In this document: positions 1 through 9,700 of the stretch, in pieces
Layout: every line of letters starts with the position of its first letter
Numbering within the stretch: the first letter of the stretch is position 1
NCBI GenBank assembly: GCA_017519185.1
Contig: JAFWSX010000017.1
Location: 16,081 to 80,080, forward strand
From: Bacteroidales bacterium
Lineage (GTDB): Bacteria > Bacteroidota > Bacteroidia > Bacteroidales > UBA932
Length of the DNA: 64,000 bases
Direction: 5' to 3'
Notes under the pieces: generated by a model
Database searches by the model: none
What the model saw: the letters and a program-made list of their open reading frames with translations, nothing else
Told to the model about the DNA's origin: nothing
Translations under genes and position numbers: made by a program

Positions 1-348
1 ACCGGCCGGTATGGCTGCGAGCCCTCGGAAATGCGGGCTGTCATAGGCCCGGCCATAGGTCCGGACAGTTTCCAGGTAGGGGAGGAAGTAGTCGCCAAGT
101 TCCGTGAGGCCGGCTTTCCCGTCGATGAGATCTGGTCGTTCCGGGGGCAGGGCGACGGAAGTCCGATGTCGGGAGGCCATCACATCGACCTTTTCAAGGC
201 CAACCGGTGGCTGCTTGAAGAGGCTGGAATCCCTGCGGCGAACATTTCAGTCTGCGCTGTAGATACCTACACAGAGGTGTCGCTCTACTCAGCCCGCCGC
301 GAAGGCACTGCCTGCGGCCGCAACATTAATTCGATAAAACTAATTTGA
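1..348 (+). CDS. pgeF: PgeF/YfiH laccase-domain protein, C-terminal part
   Basis: The reading frame is open from base 1, so the gene begins outside the window; only about 115 C-terminal residues are here. The piece has the family's GPAIGP...VGEEV segment and ends with the typical ARREG...GRNIN signature of the YfiH/YlmD/PgeF (DUF152) family. Members are cytoplasmic, zinc- or copper-binding proteins reported as purine nucleoside phosphorylase/polyphenol oxidase-like enzymes and as peptidoglycan editing factor, removing misincorporated residues from UDP-MurNAc peptides. The metal ligands (a His, TADC and VHAGWRG motifs) lie upstream of the window and cannot be checked. The downstream gene follows after 5 bp, so co-transcription is likely. 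Family assignment is firm; the exact substrate is not. Confidence 0.85.
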   Translation, partial: TGRYGCEPSEMRAVIGPAIGPDSFQVGEEVVAKFREAGFPVDEIWSFRGQGDGSPMSGGHHIDLFKANRWLLEEAGIPAANISVCAVDTYTEVSLYSARREGTACGRNINSIKLI

Positions 349-353
349 CATAT

Positions 354-2597
354 ATGCGCCATCTCAGACACTTTATCCTCGCAGCAGACATTGCATTGTC
401 GTGCCTGCAAGCCACCGCCCAGAAGACGGTCAGCATCCTTCAGATCCTTGACATAAAGACCGGAGCGGTCACTGCCGTCAAGGAGTTCCCCTATCTGATA
501 GAAGCCCCTAACTGGACGCGTGACGGCCAGTGGCTGGTGTATAACAGCGGCGGCAAGATCTACAGGATTTCTCCGGACGGTGGCGAGCCTGTGATGATAG
601 ACACCGGCGAAATAGACGGCTGCAACAACGACCACGTCCTCTCTTACGACGGCAAGGGTCTGGCCATAAGCGCATCTCCGCGGACCCGTCCAGGTTCAAG
701 GATTTACACCCTGCCGCTCTCAGGAGGCCAGCCCCGGCTGGTTACGCCACAGGCACCGAGCTATCTGCACGGCTGGAGTCCTGACGGAAAGACATTCTGC
801 TACTGTGCAGAGCGTGACGGGGAATACGATATTTATACTATTCCGGTCGAAGGAGGGCAGGAAAAACGTCTCACCACGGCTGTAGGGCTGGACGACGGCC
901 CCGAGTACTCTCCCGACGGCAAGTATATCTGGTTCAATTCTGTCCGCTCCGGACTGATGCAGGTTTTCCGTATGAAGGCCGACGGTTCGCAGCAGAAGCA
1001 GATGACCTTCGACGACGACCTCAATTCCTGGTTCCCGCACGTGTCTCCGGACGGAAAGAACGTGGCTTTCATAGCCTATCACAAAGGAGACCTCCAGCCT
1101 AACGAGCACCTTGCCAACAAGAACGTCGTCCTTCGTGTTATGACTGCCAAAGGCCGCAAACTGCGTACCGTACACTCGCTTTTCGGAGGCCAGGGAACCA
1201 TCAACGTCAATTCCTGGGCGCCGGATTCAAGGAGGCTTGCGTTCGTGAGCTATCGCCTGGAAGACGATGTCACCGGCCCGCTCTTCACCGGTGCCGGGGA
1301 TGTCGGGACCGTCAAGATTCCCGGCCACAGCCGTTATTTGAGCAGTACACGCACATATACGCTGACAGGTTCGGGCAAGAACCTTTGGGAAAATGAAGAC
1401 GCCTGCTACTATGTGTGGAAGAAAGTCTCTGGTGACTTTGACATCTCTGGGGAACTTTCCTTCGAAGGAGCTGGAGTCGACCCGCATCGCAAGATTGGTT
1501 TTATGATCCGCGAGAGCCTTGATGCTTCGTCACGCTACGCTGACATTGCCATCCACGGTGACGGCCTGACCTCCCTGCAGTACCGGGCATTCGCCGGAGG
1601 AGAAACGGCAGAAGTCAAATCTGCAAAGACATCGAAAGGTGCCGTCAGGGCCCGTCTCGCAAGGCACGGCAACATCTTCTCAATAACTACAGGCGAGGGA
1701 ACGCCAGAAGGAGAGGACGATGCCGACCTGGTGCTCGACCTGCCGCAGGAATGTTATCTTGGCCTTTTCATCTGCTCACACAATGAGGATGTCGAAGAGA
1801 TGGCCTATTTCAAGAATGTCCGTCTTCAGGAAGTGCCTGACGACATCAGGATCTCCATATTTACGGACCATATCGGCACTATGGCGGCCCAGGAGAAGAT
1901 ATCTTTCTTTGATGCTGCCAAGAAGATACGCAAGGCCGGCTGCCGCGGCGCTGACATCCGCGTGTTCCAGAAACCCGAAGAAATCAGGATCCTTGACAGC
2001 CTGGGCTTCGATCACGCCTGTGCCATCACAGATGTCAACTATGGCAGAGACGGCTGGGAGAGGACTGAGGAGCAGACCATTGCCTTTATGAAGGAAAAAG
2101 GGTTTGAAAGGCTGCTGATAGTCCCCGCCATTCTGGCTGAAGGTGCGGACGAGGCTGCGAGGGCCGCAGCCCGCAGCAGGATTTCTGCCTTTGCCTACAA
2201 GGTATCGGCTGCCGGTTTCGATGCGCTTGTAGAAGACTATGACAATCCGCGGTCGATCTGCTACAATACGGCCCGCCTTGATGAACTGTTTGCCGTATCT
2301 CCGACGCTAGGACTTGTTTTCGACACCGGCAACTTCATCTACTGCGGAGAAGACACTATGGAAAGCCTTGCTCATTTCAAGGGCAAGACTCGTCATCTGC
2401 ATCTGAAGGACAGGGCTGCCATTGACAATATGACCTGCGTTCCCATAGGGACGGGCTGTGCCCCGATCAGGGAGGTCGTTGCCCAGATGCGTGCCGCAGG
2501 ATATAAAGGCTATCTCACCGTCGAGCAGTATGGCTCGCGGAATATGCTGGGCGACTGCCTCGTTTCCATCCGGAACATACGAGGCCTACTGGATTGA
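354..2597 (+). CDS. TolB-like propeller / lectin-like / xylose-isomerase-like TIM-barrel fusion protein
   Basis: A 747-residue protein with three parts in one frame. Residues about 40-300 hold six TolB/WD40-like repeats (WSPDGK, YSPDGKY, VSPDGKN, APDSRR), a beta-propeller. Residues about 305-500 look like a DUF1349/concanavalin-like beta-sandwich ([22 protein letters not shown]). Residues about 505-747 are an AP-endonuclease-2/xylose-isomerase-like TIM barrel with the expected metal ligands: E in VEDYDNP, D in VFDTGNF, H in HLHLKD, E in TVEQYG. The start at 354 is chosen over a TTG nine bases upstream because it is ATG and sits 5 bp after the preceding stop. The N-terminus has a weak signal peptide (short basic stretch, then an interrupted hydrophobic run ending ATAQ). 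Likely an exported sugar isomerase/epimerase or sugar-binding protein. The substrate is unknown. The end overlaps the convergent yccF by 12 bp. Confidence 0.7.
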   Translation: MRHLRHFILAADIALSCLQATAQKTVSILQILDIKTGAVTAVKEFPYLIEAPNWTRDGQWLVYNSGGKIYRISPDGGEPVMIDTGEIDGCNNDHVLSYDGKGLAISASPRTRPGSRIYTLPLSGGQPRLVTPQAPSYLHGWSPDGKTFCYCAERDGEYDIYTIPVEGGQEKRLTTAVGLDDGPEYSPDGKYIWFNSVRSGLMQVFRMKADGSQQKQMTFDDDLNSWFPHVSPDGKNVAFIAYHKGDLQPNEHLANKNVVLRVMTAKGRKLRTVHSLFGGQGTINVNSWAPDSRRLAFVSYRLEDDVTGPLFTGAGDVGTVKIPGHSRYLSSTRTYTLTGSGKNLWENEDACYYVWKKVSGDFDISGELSFEGAGVDPHRKIGFMIRESLDASSRYADIAIHGDGLTSLQYRAFAGGETAEVKSAKTSKGAVRARLARHGNIFSITTGEGTPEGEDDADLVLDLPQECYLGLFICSHNEDVEEMAYFKNVRLQEVPDDIRISIFTDHIGTMAAQEKISFFDAAKKIRKAGCRGADIRVFQKPEEIRILDSLGFDHACAITDVNYGRDGWERTEEQTIAFMKEKGFERLLIVPAILAEGADEAARAAARSRISAFAYKVSAAGFDALVEDYDNPRSICYNTARLDELFAVSPTLGLVFDTGNFIYCGEDTMESLAHFKGKTRHLHLKDRAAIDNMTCVPIGTGCAPIREVVAQMRAAGYKGYLTVEQYGSRNMLGDCLVSIRNIRGLLD

Positions 2598-2954
2598 CTT
2601 TCCGAAAGGCAGCAGGGTAGGGATTATCATCTTCAGGTGCTGAAGGCCGAAGGGGATGCCGACGATGGTAACGCACAGTACAACTCCGAAAATGAGGTGT
2701 ACCACTGCAATCTCCCACCATCCGAGCACTATCCACAGGACGTTCATTGCTACCGACACGCAGCCCGGCTCGTCGGGCCGGTCCACTATCTGGTGCCCGA
2801 ATGGCCAGAGGGAATATGTTCCGAATTTGAAAAGCTGTGCTCCGAAGGGAATTCCGATGAAGGTGAGGCACAGCAAAAATCCTACTATGTAGTAGAGGAT
2901 GGCTACTATCAGGCCGCCGCAGATCAGCCAGAGAAGATTTCCAAGGGTTTTCAT
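2586..2954 (-). CDS. yccF: YccF-family (DUF307) inner-membrane protein
   Basis: A 122-residue integral membrane protein with the duplicated YccF signature: a hydrophobic stretch followed by GIPFG and WPFG near residue 35-55, and again GIPFG and LLPFG near the C-terminus. This repeated pattern is diagnostic of DUF307. The biochemical role of the family is not known. The start (ATG complement at 2954) is preferred over one nine codons upstream because the family begins with M-K-T-L-G-N-L. The gene converges on and overlaps the propeller/TIM-barrel gene by 12 bp, and lies divergent from the GH109 gene with about 75 bp between start codons. Confidence 0.85.
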   Translation of the reverse strand: MKTLGNLLWLICGGLIVAILYYIVGFLLCLTFIGIPFGAQLFKFGTYSLWPFGHQIVDRPDEPGCVSVAMNVLWIVLGWWEIAVVHLIFGVVLCVTIVGIPFGLQHLKMIIPTLLPFGKSIQ

Positions 2955-2998
2955 TGCCGGTTCGGTATAATGACTACGCAATTTAGTGATTATTGTGC

Positions 2999-3006
2999 TA
3001 AATTTG
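2999..3006 (+). promoter_or_regulatory. Bacteroidetes -7 element before GH109 gene
   Basis: TAAATTTG matches the Bacteroidetes -7 consensus TAnnTTTG and ends 23 bases before the ATG at 3030. No convincing -33 TTG is seen 19-21 bases upstream. Confidence 0.5.
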
Positions 3007-3029
3007 AATGATTGTTAGCATATACCGCA

Positions 3030-4448
3030 ATGAGCAAAGGATCTTTTGTCACCTGGATGATAATTTTATTTCTCGTCGTGCGCTGCTCATACCGCCACAC
3101 TGACGACGGTTACAAGATCAATCCCGACGGGACCATAGTCACTTCCGTGCCGCACAGGGCGAAAGGGCAGACCGATGTCCTCGGCCTGGCAGTCCCTGCG
3201 ATGGATACCGTCCGCGTGGGTTTCGTGGGGCTCGGAATGAGGGGCAGCGATGCTGTAGTACGTTATACCTACGTCCCAGGCGTGAAAATCACTGCCATCT
3301 GCGATGTCGAGCCTGACCGTGTCAAGGCATCCCAGAATGACCTTGCCGAGCGTGGTTTTCCAGCCGCTGCTGAGTATGCAGGCGACCTGGAGGCCTACAA
3401 GAAACTCTGCGAGGACCCGAACGTGGACCTGGTGTATATATGCACGGACTGGGAGCATCACGTGCCGGTGGCCCTTTATGCTATGGAGCACGGAAAGCAC
3501 GCAGCCATAGAAGTGCCGTCGGCCTACTCGCTGAAGGACTGCTGGGCATTGGTCAATATGGCTGAGAAGACCCGCCTTCACTGTATGATCCTCGAGAACT
3601 GCTGCTACGATTTCTTCGAGTTGTCCACCCTTCAGATGGCCCGCGAAGGCTTGTTCGGCGAAGTGGTTCACGCCGAGGGAGCATACTGTCACAATCTCGA
3701 CCCCTTCTGGGACGAATACTGGAACAGCTGGCGCCTGACCTTCAACAAGGAGCATAGGGGTGACGCATATCCCACGCACGGCTTCGGTCCTGTATGCCAG
3801 GTGCTCAATATCCACCGCGGCGACAGGCTCAAGACTCTGGTGGCGATGGACACCCGGGCTTTCAACGGTCCGAAGCACGTGGCCGCACGCGGCGGTGAGA
3901 ATCCCGGCGACTTCCAAAACGGTGATGTCTCAACCACAATCATCAGCACCGAAAAGGGCAAGACAGTCCTCATCGAGCACGATGTGATGAACCCCCGTCC
4001 CTACAGCCGTATGTATCAGGTCGTGGGTACTGAAGGATATGCCGGAAAATACCCTGTCCAGCAACTCTGCTTCAGGAAGGAGGCCCTGGCCGGCGAAGCC
4101 GTGGACTACGCGCACCTGCAGGGCGAGACAGTGCTCACCGACGAGAAACTCAATGAATTTATGGAGCAGCACCGCAGTCCTATTCTGACACCCGAACTGG
4201 AGGCCCTGGCAAAGGAAGTCGGAGGTCACGGCGGAATGGACTTCATTATGGACTACCGTCTCATCTACTGCCTGCGCAACGGGCTTCCGCTGGATATGGA
4301 TGTCTACGACCTTGCCGAATGGTGCTGCGTGAGCGAGCTCTCGGCCATTTCTATGAAACACGGAGGAAGGCCGGTCGAAGTGCCTGACTTCACCCGCGGG
4401 GCCTGGGACAGGATTGATGGTTTCTCATATGCTTTCGCGGAGGAATAA
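3030..4448 (+). CDS. GH109 glycosidase (Gfo/Idh/MocA fold, NAD-dependent alpha-N-acetylgalactosaminidase type)
   Basis: A 472-residue protein with an N-terminal membrane-directing stretch (VTWMIILFLVVRC, possibly an atypical lipobox), then a Rossmann NAD-binding motif VGFVGLGMRG at about residue 62 and the Gfo/Idh/MocA pattern EVPSAYSL. The motif DAYPTHGFGPV is the hallmark of GH109, which hydrolyses terminal alpha-GalNAc by an oxidation-elimination mechanism with bound NAD. It was known first for blood-group A activity. Start at ATG 3030; a TTG six codons upstream is less likely. The next gene, a sugar 1-kinase of NahK type, begins 1 bp after its stop, which supports GalNAc release followed by phosphorylation. 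The family is clear; substrate range within GH109 varies. Confidence 0.9.
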   Translation: MSKGSFVTWMIILFLVVRCSYRHTDDGYKINPDGTIVTSVPHRAKGQTDVLGLAVPAMDTVRVGFVGLGMRGSDAVVRYTYVPGVKITAICDVEPDRVKASQNDLAERGFPAAAEYAGDLEAYKKLCEDPNVDLVYICTDWEHHVPVALYAMEHGKHAAIEVPSAYSLKDCWALVNMAEKTRLHCMILENCCYDFFELSTLQMAREGLFGEVVHAEGAYCHNLDPFWDEYWNSWRLTFNKEHRGDAYPTHGFGPVCQVLNIHRGDRLKTLVAMDTRAFNGPKHVAARGGENPGDFQNGDVSTTIISTEKGKTVLIEHDVMNPRPYSRMYQVVGTEGYAGKYPVQQLCFRKEALAGEAVDYAHLQGETVLTDEKLNEFMEQHRSPILTPELEALAKEVGGHGGMDFIMDYRLIYCLRNGLPLDMDVYDLAEWCCVSELSAISMKHGGRPVEVPDFTRGAWDRIDGFSYAFAEE

Positions 4449-4449
4449 G

Positions 4450-5535
4450 ATGGCGGATCTGAAAGAAATAGCAGGCATTTTCGAGCTGGATGGCAATCCG
4501 GTTGAGGTAAAACCTCTCGGGGAGGGTTTCATCAACGACACCTATGTCGTGACGACTGACGGTCCGCTGCGCTACATACTCCAGCGCAAGAACAAGGCAG
4601 TGTTCCCCGATGTGCCGGCGATGATGGACAATATCGCCGCCGTCACCGCACACATCAAGCAGAAGGTGGCTGACCCTATGCGCGAGACTCTTACCGTCAT
4701 ACCCGCCAGGGACGGAAAGTTGTATCATCTGGACTCCGACGGGGAGTACTGGGCAGTCTGCATCTTCATTGAGGACACCGTCACCTACGATGTGGCTTCT
4801 ACGCCGGAAATGGCGCGGCAGGGCGGTGTCGGCATCGGACGCTTCCAGTCGCTGCTGGCTGATTTCGACAGGCCGCTGGCTGAAGTGATAAAAGGTTTCC
4901 ACAACATACGCTGGCGTTTCACCCAGTGGGACGGCAGTCTGAAAGCAGACAGAGCCGGCCGCTCGGCTGAAGTGGCGCAAGAGATAGCCTTCGTGGAGGA
5001 AAGGCGCTCACAGATGCTCTCCTTCTGGAAAATGGTGGAGGACGGCATTCTTCCGCTGCGCGTGACTCACAACGACACAAAACTCAGCAACATCCTTTTT
5101 GACAGCCGCAGCGGAAATGTATTGTGCGCCATCGACCTTGACACGGTGATGAGCAGTACATCCCTTAACGACGTGGGAGACGCCATCCGCTCATACGCAA
5201 ACGCTACCGTCGAGGACGATCCTGATTACGGGAAGGTGGCCCTCAGGCTGGATATGTACGAGGCATATATGGACGGCTATCTGTCCCAGCGCCGGGATAC
5301 CCTCACCGCCTCCGAGAAGGAATGGCTGGCCTTTGCCCCGCTGTATATCACATATGAGCAAGTCCTGCGTTTCCTGATGGATTACATCGACGGCGACACT
5401 TACTATAAGATCAGATATCCTGAGCACAACCTCGTGCGCACCCGCTCCCAGATGGCACTTCTCCAAAGCATGGAGGCGAACTATGGCGCGATGCAGGACA
5501 TTGTAAAGAAACTATTGACTAAATTTGAACGATAA
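4450..5535 (+). CDS. NahK-like anomeric hexosamine kinase (APH/choline-kinase fold)
   Basis: A 361-residue phosphotransferase, the same size as N-acetylhexosamine 1-kinases (about 360). The kinase core is visible: GEGFINDTY glycine-rich loop near residue 25, catalytic loop THNDTKLSNILFD near 205-220, and metal-binding CAIDLDTVM. The catalytic loop reads HND, as in NahK and its relatives. NahK enzymes convert GlcNAc or GalNAc to the 1-phosphate in the cytoplasm. The start at 4450 lies 1 bp after the GH109 stop, so the two are surely co-transcribed. That context favours GalNAc as substrate. Other sugars or amino sugars are possible, as the fold is shared by many kinases. Confidence 0.75.
   Translation: MADLKEIAGIFELDGNPVEVKPLGEGFINDTYVVTTDGPLRYILQRKNKAVFPDVPAMMDNIAAVTAHIKQKVADPMRETLTVIPARDGKLYHLDSDGEYWAVCIFIEDTVTYDVASTPEMARQGGVGIGRFQSLLADFDRPLAEVIKGFHNIRWRFTQWDGSLKADRAGRSAEVAQEIAFVEERRSQMLSFWKMVEDGILPLRVTHNDTKLSNILFDSRSGNVLCAIDLDTVMSSTSLNDVGDAIRSYANATVEDDPDYGKVALRLDMYEAYMDGYLSQRRDTLTASEKEWLAFAPLYITYEQVLRFLMDYIDGDTYYKIRYPEHNLVRTRSQMALLQSMEANYGAMQDIVKKLLTKFER
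5520..5527 (+). promoter_or_regulatory. Bacteroidetes -7 element before GH43 gene
   Basis: TAAATTTG fits TAnnTTTG and lies over the last codons of the kinase gene, 22 bases before the ATG at 5550. A TTG at 5501-5503 is 16 bases upstream, shorter than the usual 19-21 spacing. Confidence 0.5.
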
Positions 5536-5549
5536 TTAACCTGAAAACT

Positions 5550-6722
5550 ATGAAACTTCTGAGAATTGCCGCAATGACTCTGCTGCTTGCAGTCGTTGCC
5601 GTCTCCTGCAAGGAGAAACCCGTAGACTGTACCCCAGTAAAGAAAGAAATACAGCCCGTGGAGCAGGCGCCCCGTGCCGATCCCGGCCAGCGCAACTTCG
5701 GCGGCGGAATGACGGCTCCCGCGAACCGTGACACCACCGGAATGGCCGAGCGTATGCGCCGTATGCGCGAGGAGCAGAACCGCATCCGCACCGTCCACTT
5801 CAACGACCTGTCGATGAGCGATCCCTACATCCTTGCCGACGAGGCCACCAAGACTTACTACCTCACCAGCTCCGGCGGACGCCAGTACCGCAGCAAGGAC
5901 CTCGTGATGTGGGAAGGTCCCTACAACGTGATAGACCTCAGCGGTACCTGGTGCGAGAAAGCCGGCTTCGCCGCAGCGGCAGAAATCCACAAGATCGGCA
6001 ACTATTACTACTATGCCGGCACCTGGAGCGACCACAGCGAGATCATCCAGGCCATCCCGAGACGCTACAACGTGCCTCACAACCAGACTTATCTGCTCCG
6101 TTCAGAGAGCCCCGAGGGACCGTTCGTTCCCTTCTCAGTCACTCCCGGCTACGACTACCAGCCCTATGAGTGGGACTGCATCGACGGTACTCTCTATGAG
6201 GAGGACGGCCATATCTATATGATTTTCGTCCACGAGTGGACACAGCTGATCGACGGTACGATGGATTACATCGAACTCTCACCCGACCTCACCAAGACCA
6301 TCTCAGAGTGGCCCGTCACTATGTTCCGCGCTTCAGAGTGCCCTCCTTGCGGCGAGATGAACAGCCTCGGCGAAGCCACCTTCGGCCTCAAGATGCCCGG
6401 CTGGGTGACCGACGGTCCGCAGATGTTCCGCACACAGACAGGCAAGCTCGGAATGCTCTGGTCTACCTGGGGCAAGGAGCGCTACCTGCAGGTCGTATGC
6501 TACTCTGAATCAGGCACCATCGCGGGTCCCTGGGTTCAAGAACCGGAACCGTTCCTCGCCAACAACTCAGGCCACGGAATGCTCTTCCGTACCTTCGATG
6601 GTGAGCTTCGCTATGTCGTACACCATTCTGAGGGCAACGGTCCCCGCAAGCCTCAGTACTGGACTGTCGACGATTCAGGCGACAAGCTCGTGCTCGGCAA
6701 GCAGATCATCTTGAAACAGTAA
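5550..6722 (+). CDS. GH43-family lipoprotein glycosidase
   Basis: A 390-residue protein with a clear lipoprotein signal (hydrophobic stretch ending VAVSC, Cys at about residue 20), so it is probably anchored on the periplasmic or outer-membrane side. The five-bladed GH43 propeller shows the N-terminal base motif MSDPYILAD (about residue 90), the pKa-modulating Asp in CIDGTLYEEDG (about 210), and SGHGMLFRT near the end. Where many GH43 enzymes have EGP carrying the general-acid Glu, this protein reads VTDGP (about 290). A Met/Arg-rich linker follows the lipid anchor. GH43 members mostly cleave arabinosides or xylosides; the substrate here is not predictable. The GH78 gene follows after 5 bp, so the pair probably act on one rhamnose-containing plant glycan. 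Confidence 0.85.
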   Translation: MKLLRIAAMTLLLAVVAVSCKEKPVDCTPVKKEIQPVEQAPRADPGQRNFGGGMTAPANRDTTGMAERMRRMREEQNRIRTVHFNDLSMSDPYILADEATKTYYLTSSGGRQYRSKDLVMWEGPYNVIDLSGTWCEKAGFAAAAEIHKIGNYYYYAGTWSDHSEIIQAIPRRYNVPHNQTYLLRSESPEGPFVPFSVTPGYDYQPYEWDCIDGTLYEEDGHIYMIFVHEWTQLIDGTMDYIELSPDLTKTISEWPVTMFRASECPPCGEMNSLGEATFGLKMPGWVTDGPQMFRTQTGKLGMLWSTWGKERYLQVVCYSESGTIAGPWVQEPEPFLANNSGHGMLFRTFDGELRYVVHHSEGNGPRKPQYWTVDDSGDKLVLGKQIILKQ

Positions 6723-6727
6723 AAAAT

Positions 6728-9700
6728 ATGAAACGGATATCATTCGGCATAGTGCTGCTGGCTTTCTTCTGCCAGACAGCGCTTGCCGCCACAACCATCA
6801 AGGATTTCAGGGTCCAGCACAGCGACCGTCCGCTTTCGGTGGAAGACAGGCATCCCGTCTTCAGCTGGAGGATGGATTCCGATGTGAGAGGGCAGAAACA
6901 GACCGCATATCAACTCTCAGTTGTCCGCGATTCTGACGGCAGCGAACTCTGGAATACAGGCAAGGTCGAGAGCGCCGCTTCAGTGGACATTCCCTATCAG
7001 GGTGTCGCACTGCAGGCTGAGAAATCCTATAGCGTGAAGCTCACGGTATGGGACAGGGACGGAAAGTCCTATGATGCTTCCACCGGTTTCGAGACAGGCA
7101 TTATGAATCCCCGCATCAGTGCGTGGAACGGTGCCGACTGGGTCGGAGTACGGCAGCTCAAGCTGGATGCCGCTTCCCAGGCTCTTTTCGAGATCGAGTC
7201 CGATTTCAGGCTTGTAAAGGGCGACGTGGCATCATTCATACTCGGTGCCGATGACATCCGTTTGAAAAACAGTTTCCTGAACGACTTCGGAGTCCAGTCT
7301 GCCGAGAGCTACATCAAGGTCGACGTGGACTTCGCAAAACAGGAAATCCGCATCTTCCGCGTAGGATACTACAAGGAAGACAAGGCTGACGTTCCGTTCG
7401 TCACCATCAATAAGGCAACATATCCCCAGGGTAACATCGACGAAGTCTTTGCCGCAAAAGGCAAGTCTGATGTGCATCATATAAAAATCACCGTGGAAGC
7501 GAGCAACATAAACTTCTCGCTAGACGGCAAGGACGTGATGAGCAACCCGCCCCGCAACCGCGGTTTTGGCGGTGGAGGCGGCGGCTTCTCCGTCGGAATG
7601 ATGGGAGGCGCCCGCAGCTCTGCATCCAACTTCACCATCGGCAAGCTGGGAAGCGGAGGTAACTACCCTTCTTTCCCCAACCTCAATTCTGTCGGGTTTG
7701 CCGCTGCTTCGGGCTCTGAGGTGGTCTATTCGGACTACCGGATATTGAATACCGGGCAGAGCGATGACAGAGTCGTTTTCGATGCAACCCACGGCCCTGG
7801 ATATGCTCTGTTTGAAGGGAAACCCGGAGTGACGGTGCGTTGTGGAAGCATTACTGTGGCCAATGCCGGAGCACGCGAGACACGCTTCTGGGCGGATCCT
7901 AGCTACGGAGCCGAAACTATGCTCCGCACCGAGTTCACCCTCGGCGACAAACCCGTGAAACAGGCAAGACTCTATGCTTCCGCTATGGGTGTCTACACCC
8001 TCTTCCTGAACGGCCGGAGGGTAGGGGAAGACTGGTTCGCCCCCGGAGACAGCCAGTACCGCGAAACCATCACCTACCAGACCTACGACGTGACCGGCCT
8101 TCTCAAGAGCGGCCGCAATGCGATGGGAGCCGAACTGGCTTCGGGCTGGTATACCGGCTATATGACCTTCACGATGGGCAACTATAATTTCTTCGGAGAC
8201 TACGAAGCCCTTCTGTCACGCCTTGTGGTGACCTACGAAGACGGTACGAAGGACATCTTCGTCTCCAACCCTGCAGACTGGAAAGCCTTCAAGGACGGTC
8301 CCGTGCGCAACGGCAGCTTCTTCCAGGGAGAGCGCTATGACGCATCGAAAGTTGTCGAAGGCTGGACGCTTGCCGGTTTTGACGACAGCGCCTGGCTGCC
8401 TGCAGAACGCATAGAGAAGAGGGACTGGATCGACTTCGACATCGTGGCCCGCTATGATGAGGTTGTGCGTCTGCGCGAAGTCCTTACAGCCGGTGCGGTA
8501 ATGCCTGTCCACAGTGCCGACGGCCATACCTACATCTACAATATGGGCGTGAATATGGTGGGCGTCCCGTCCATTACTATTCCGGCAGGCTGGCTCAAGG
8601 CTGGCGACAAGGTGACCATTGCCTACGGCGAGCAAGTATATCCCGGCCTGAAGGGCGACAAGAAGGAATATGTGGCACGTTTCGGCAAGAAAGGCCGCGA
8701 CGTGGCAGGACATATCCTGTTCGAGACAAACAGGGCCGCTATGGATCTTGACGTATATATAGCAGACGGCTCGTCACAGGTGACCATCCAGCCTTCTGCG
8801 ACCTACCGGGGCTATCAGTATGTGCAGGTGACCCTTCCTTCACACGTCGGCCCGCTGCCGCTGGAGAATGTCAAGGGCCTCGTGCTGTCGTCATCAGAAA
8901 TCCCGACAGGACGATACTTCGCAACTACCTCCGACGGCAAGACAGGCACCCTGGTCAACCAGCTGTTCAAGAACATCCAGCGCAGCCAGCTGGGCAACTT
9001 CTTCACCATACCGACCGACTGCCCTCAGCGCAACGAGCGTATGGGATGGACCGGTGACGCGCAGGCTTACACCCGCACCGGCATCTACAATGCCAACACC
9101 CAGAACTTCTACCGTCAGTGGATGGTCGCCCTCAGGGCTGACCAGGGTGTCGGCAACGATCGCGAAGTGCCCGGCGGCATCGGCTCCACCGTGCCTACCT
9201 ACAACCGCACCGACGACCCTAGCTTCGCCACCGGAACCACCTGGAGCGCCGCGGTATGCCAGGTTCCCTGGCAGATGTACATCCAGTACGGCGACAAGCA
9301 GATCATACGCGAGAACATCGAGACGATGATGGACTGGCTCAACGGTATGGCCTTCTACAAGACCAGCGACGAGTATCCTTATTTGTCCTCCAAGGCTGCC
9401 GGCCTTGCAGACTGGCTTGCCCTCGACAACCGTACTCCTTCCGACCTCGTGAACAACGCCATCTACATCTATATGATGGAGGTGACGGCCATAATGGCTG
9501 ACGTCATAGGAAGGGACGACTATGCTGCCATCCTGAGGGACAGGCACGACAAGGCCAAGGACGACTGGAACCGGGCCTATGTCAATCCCGTCACCGGAAA
9601 GACCCGCGGTCTGAACGGTCACACCGTCCACACCCAGGCCTCTTATGCCACCCCTCTGAATTTCAATTGCTTCTCAGACGAGAATAAGGCCAAGGCCGAA

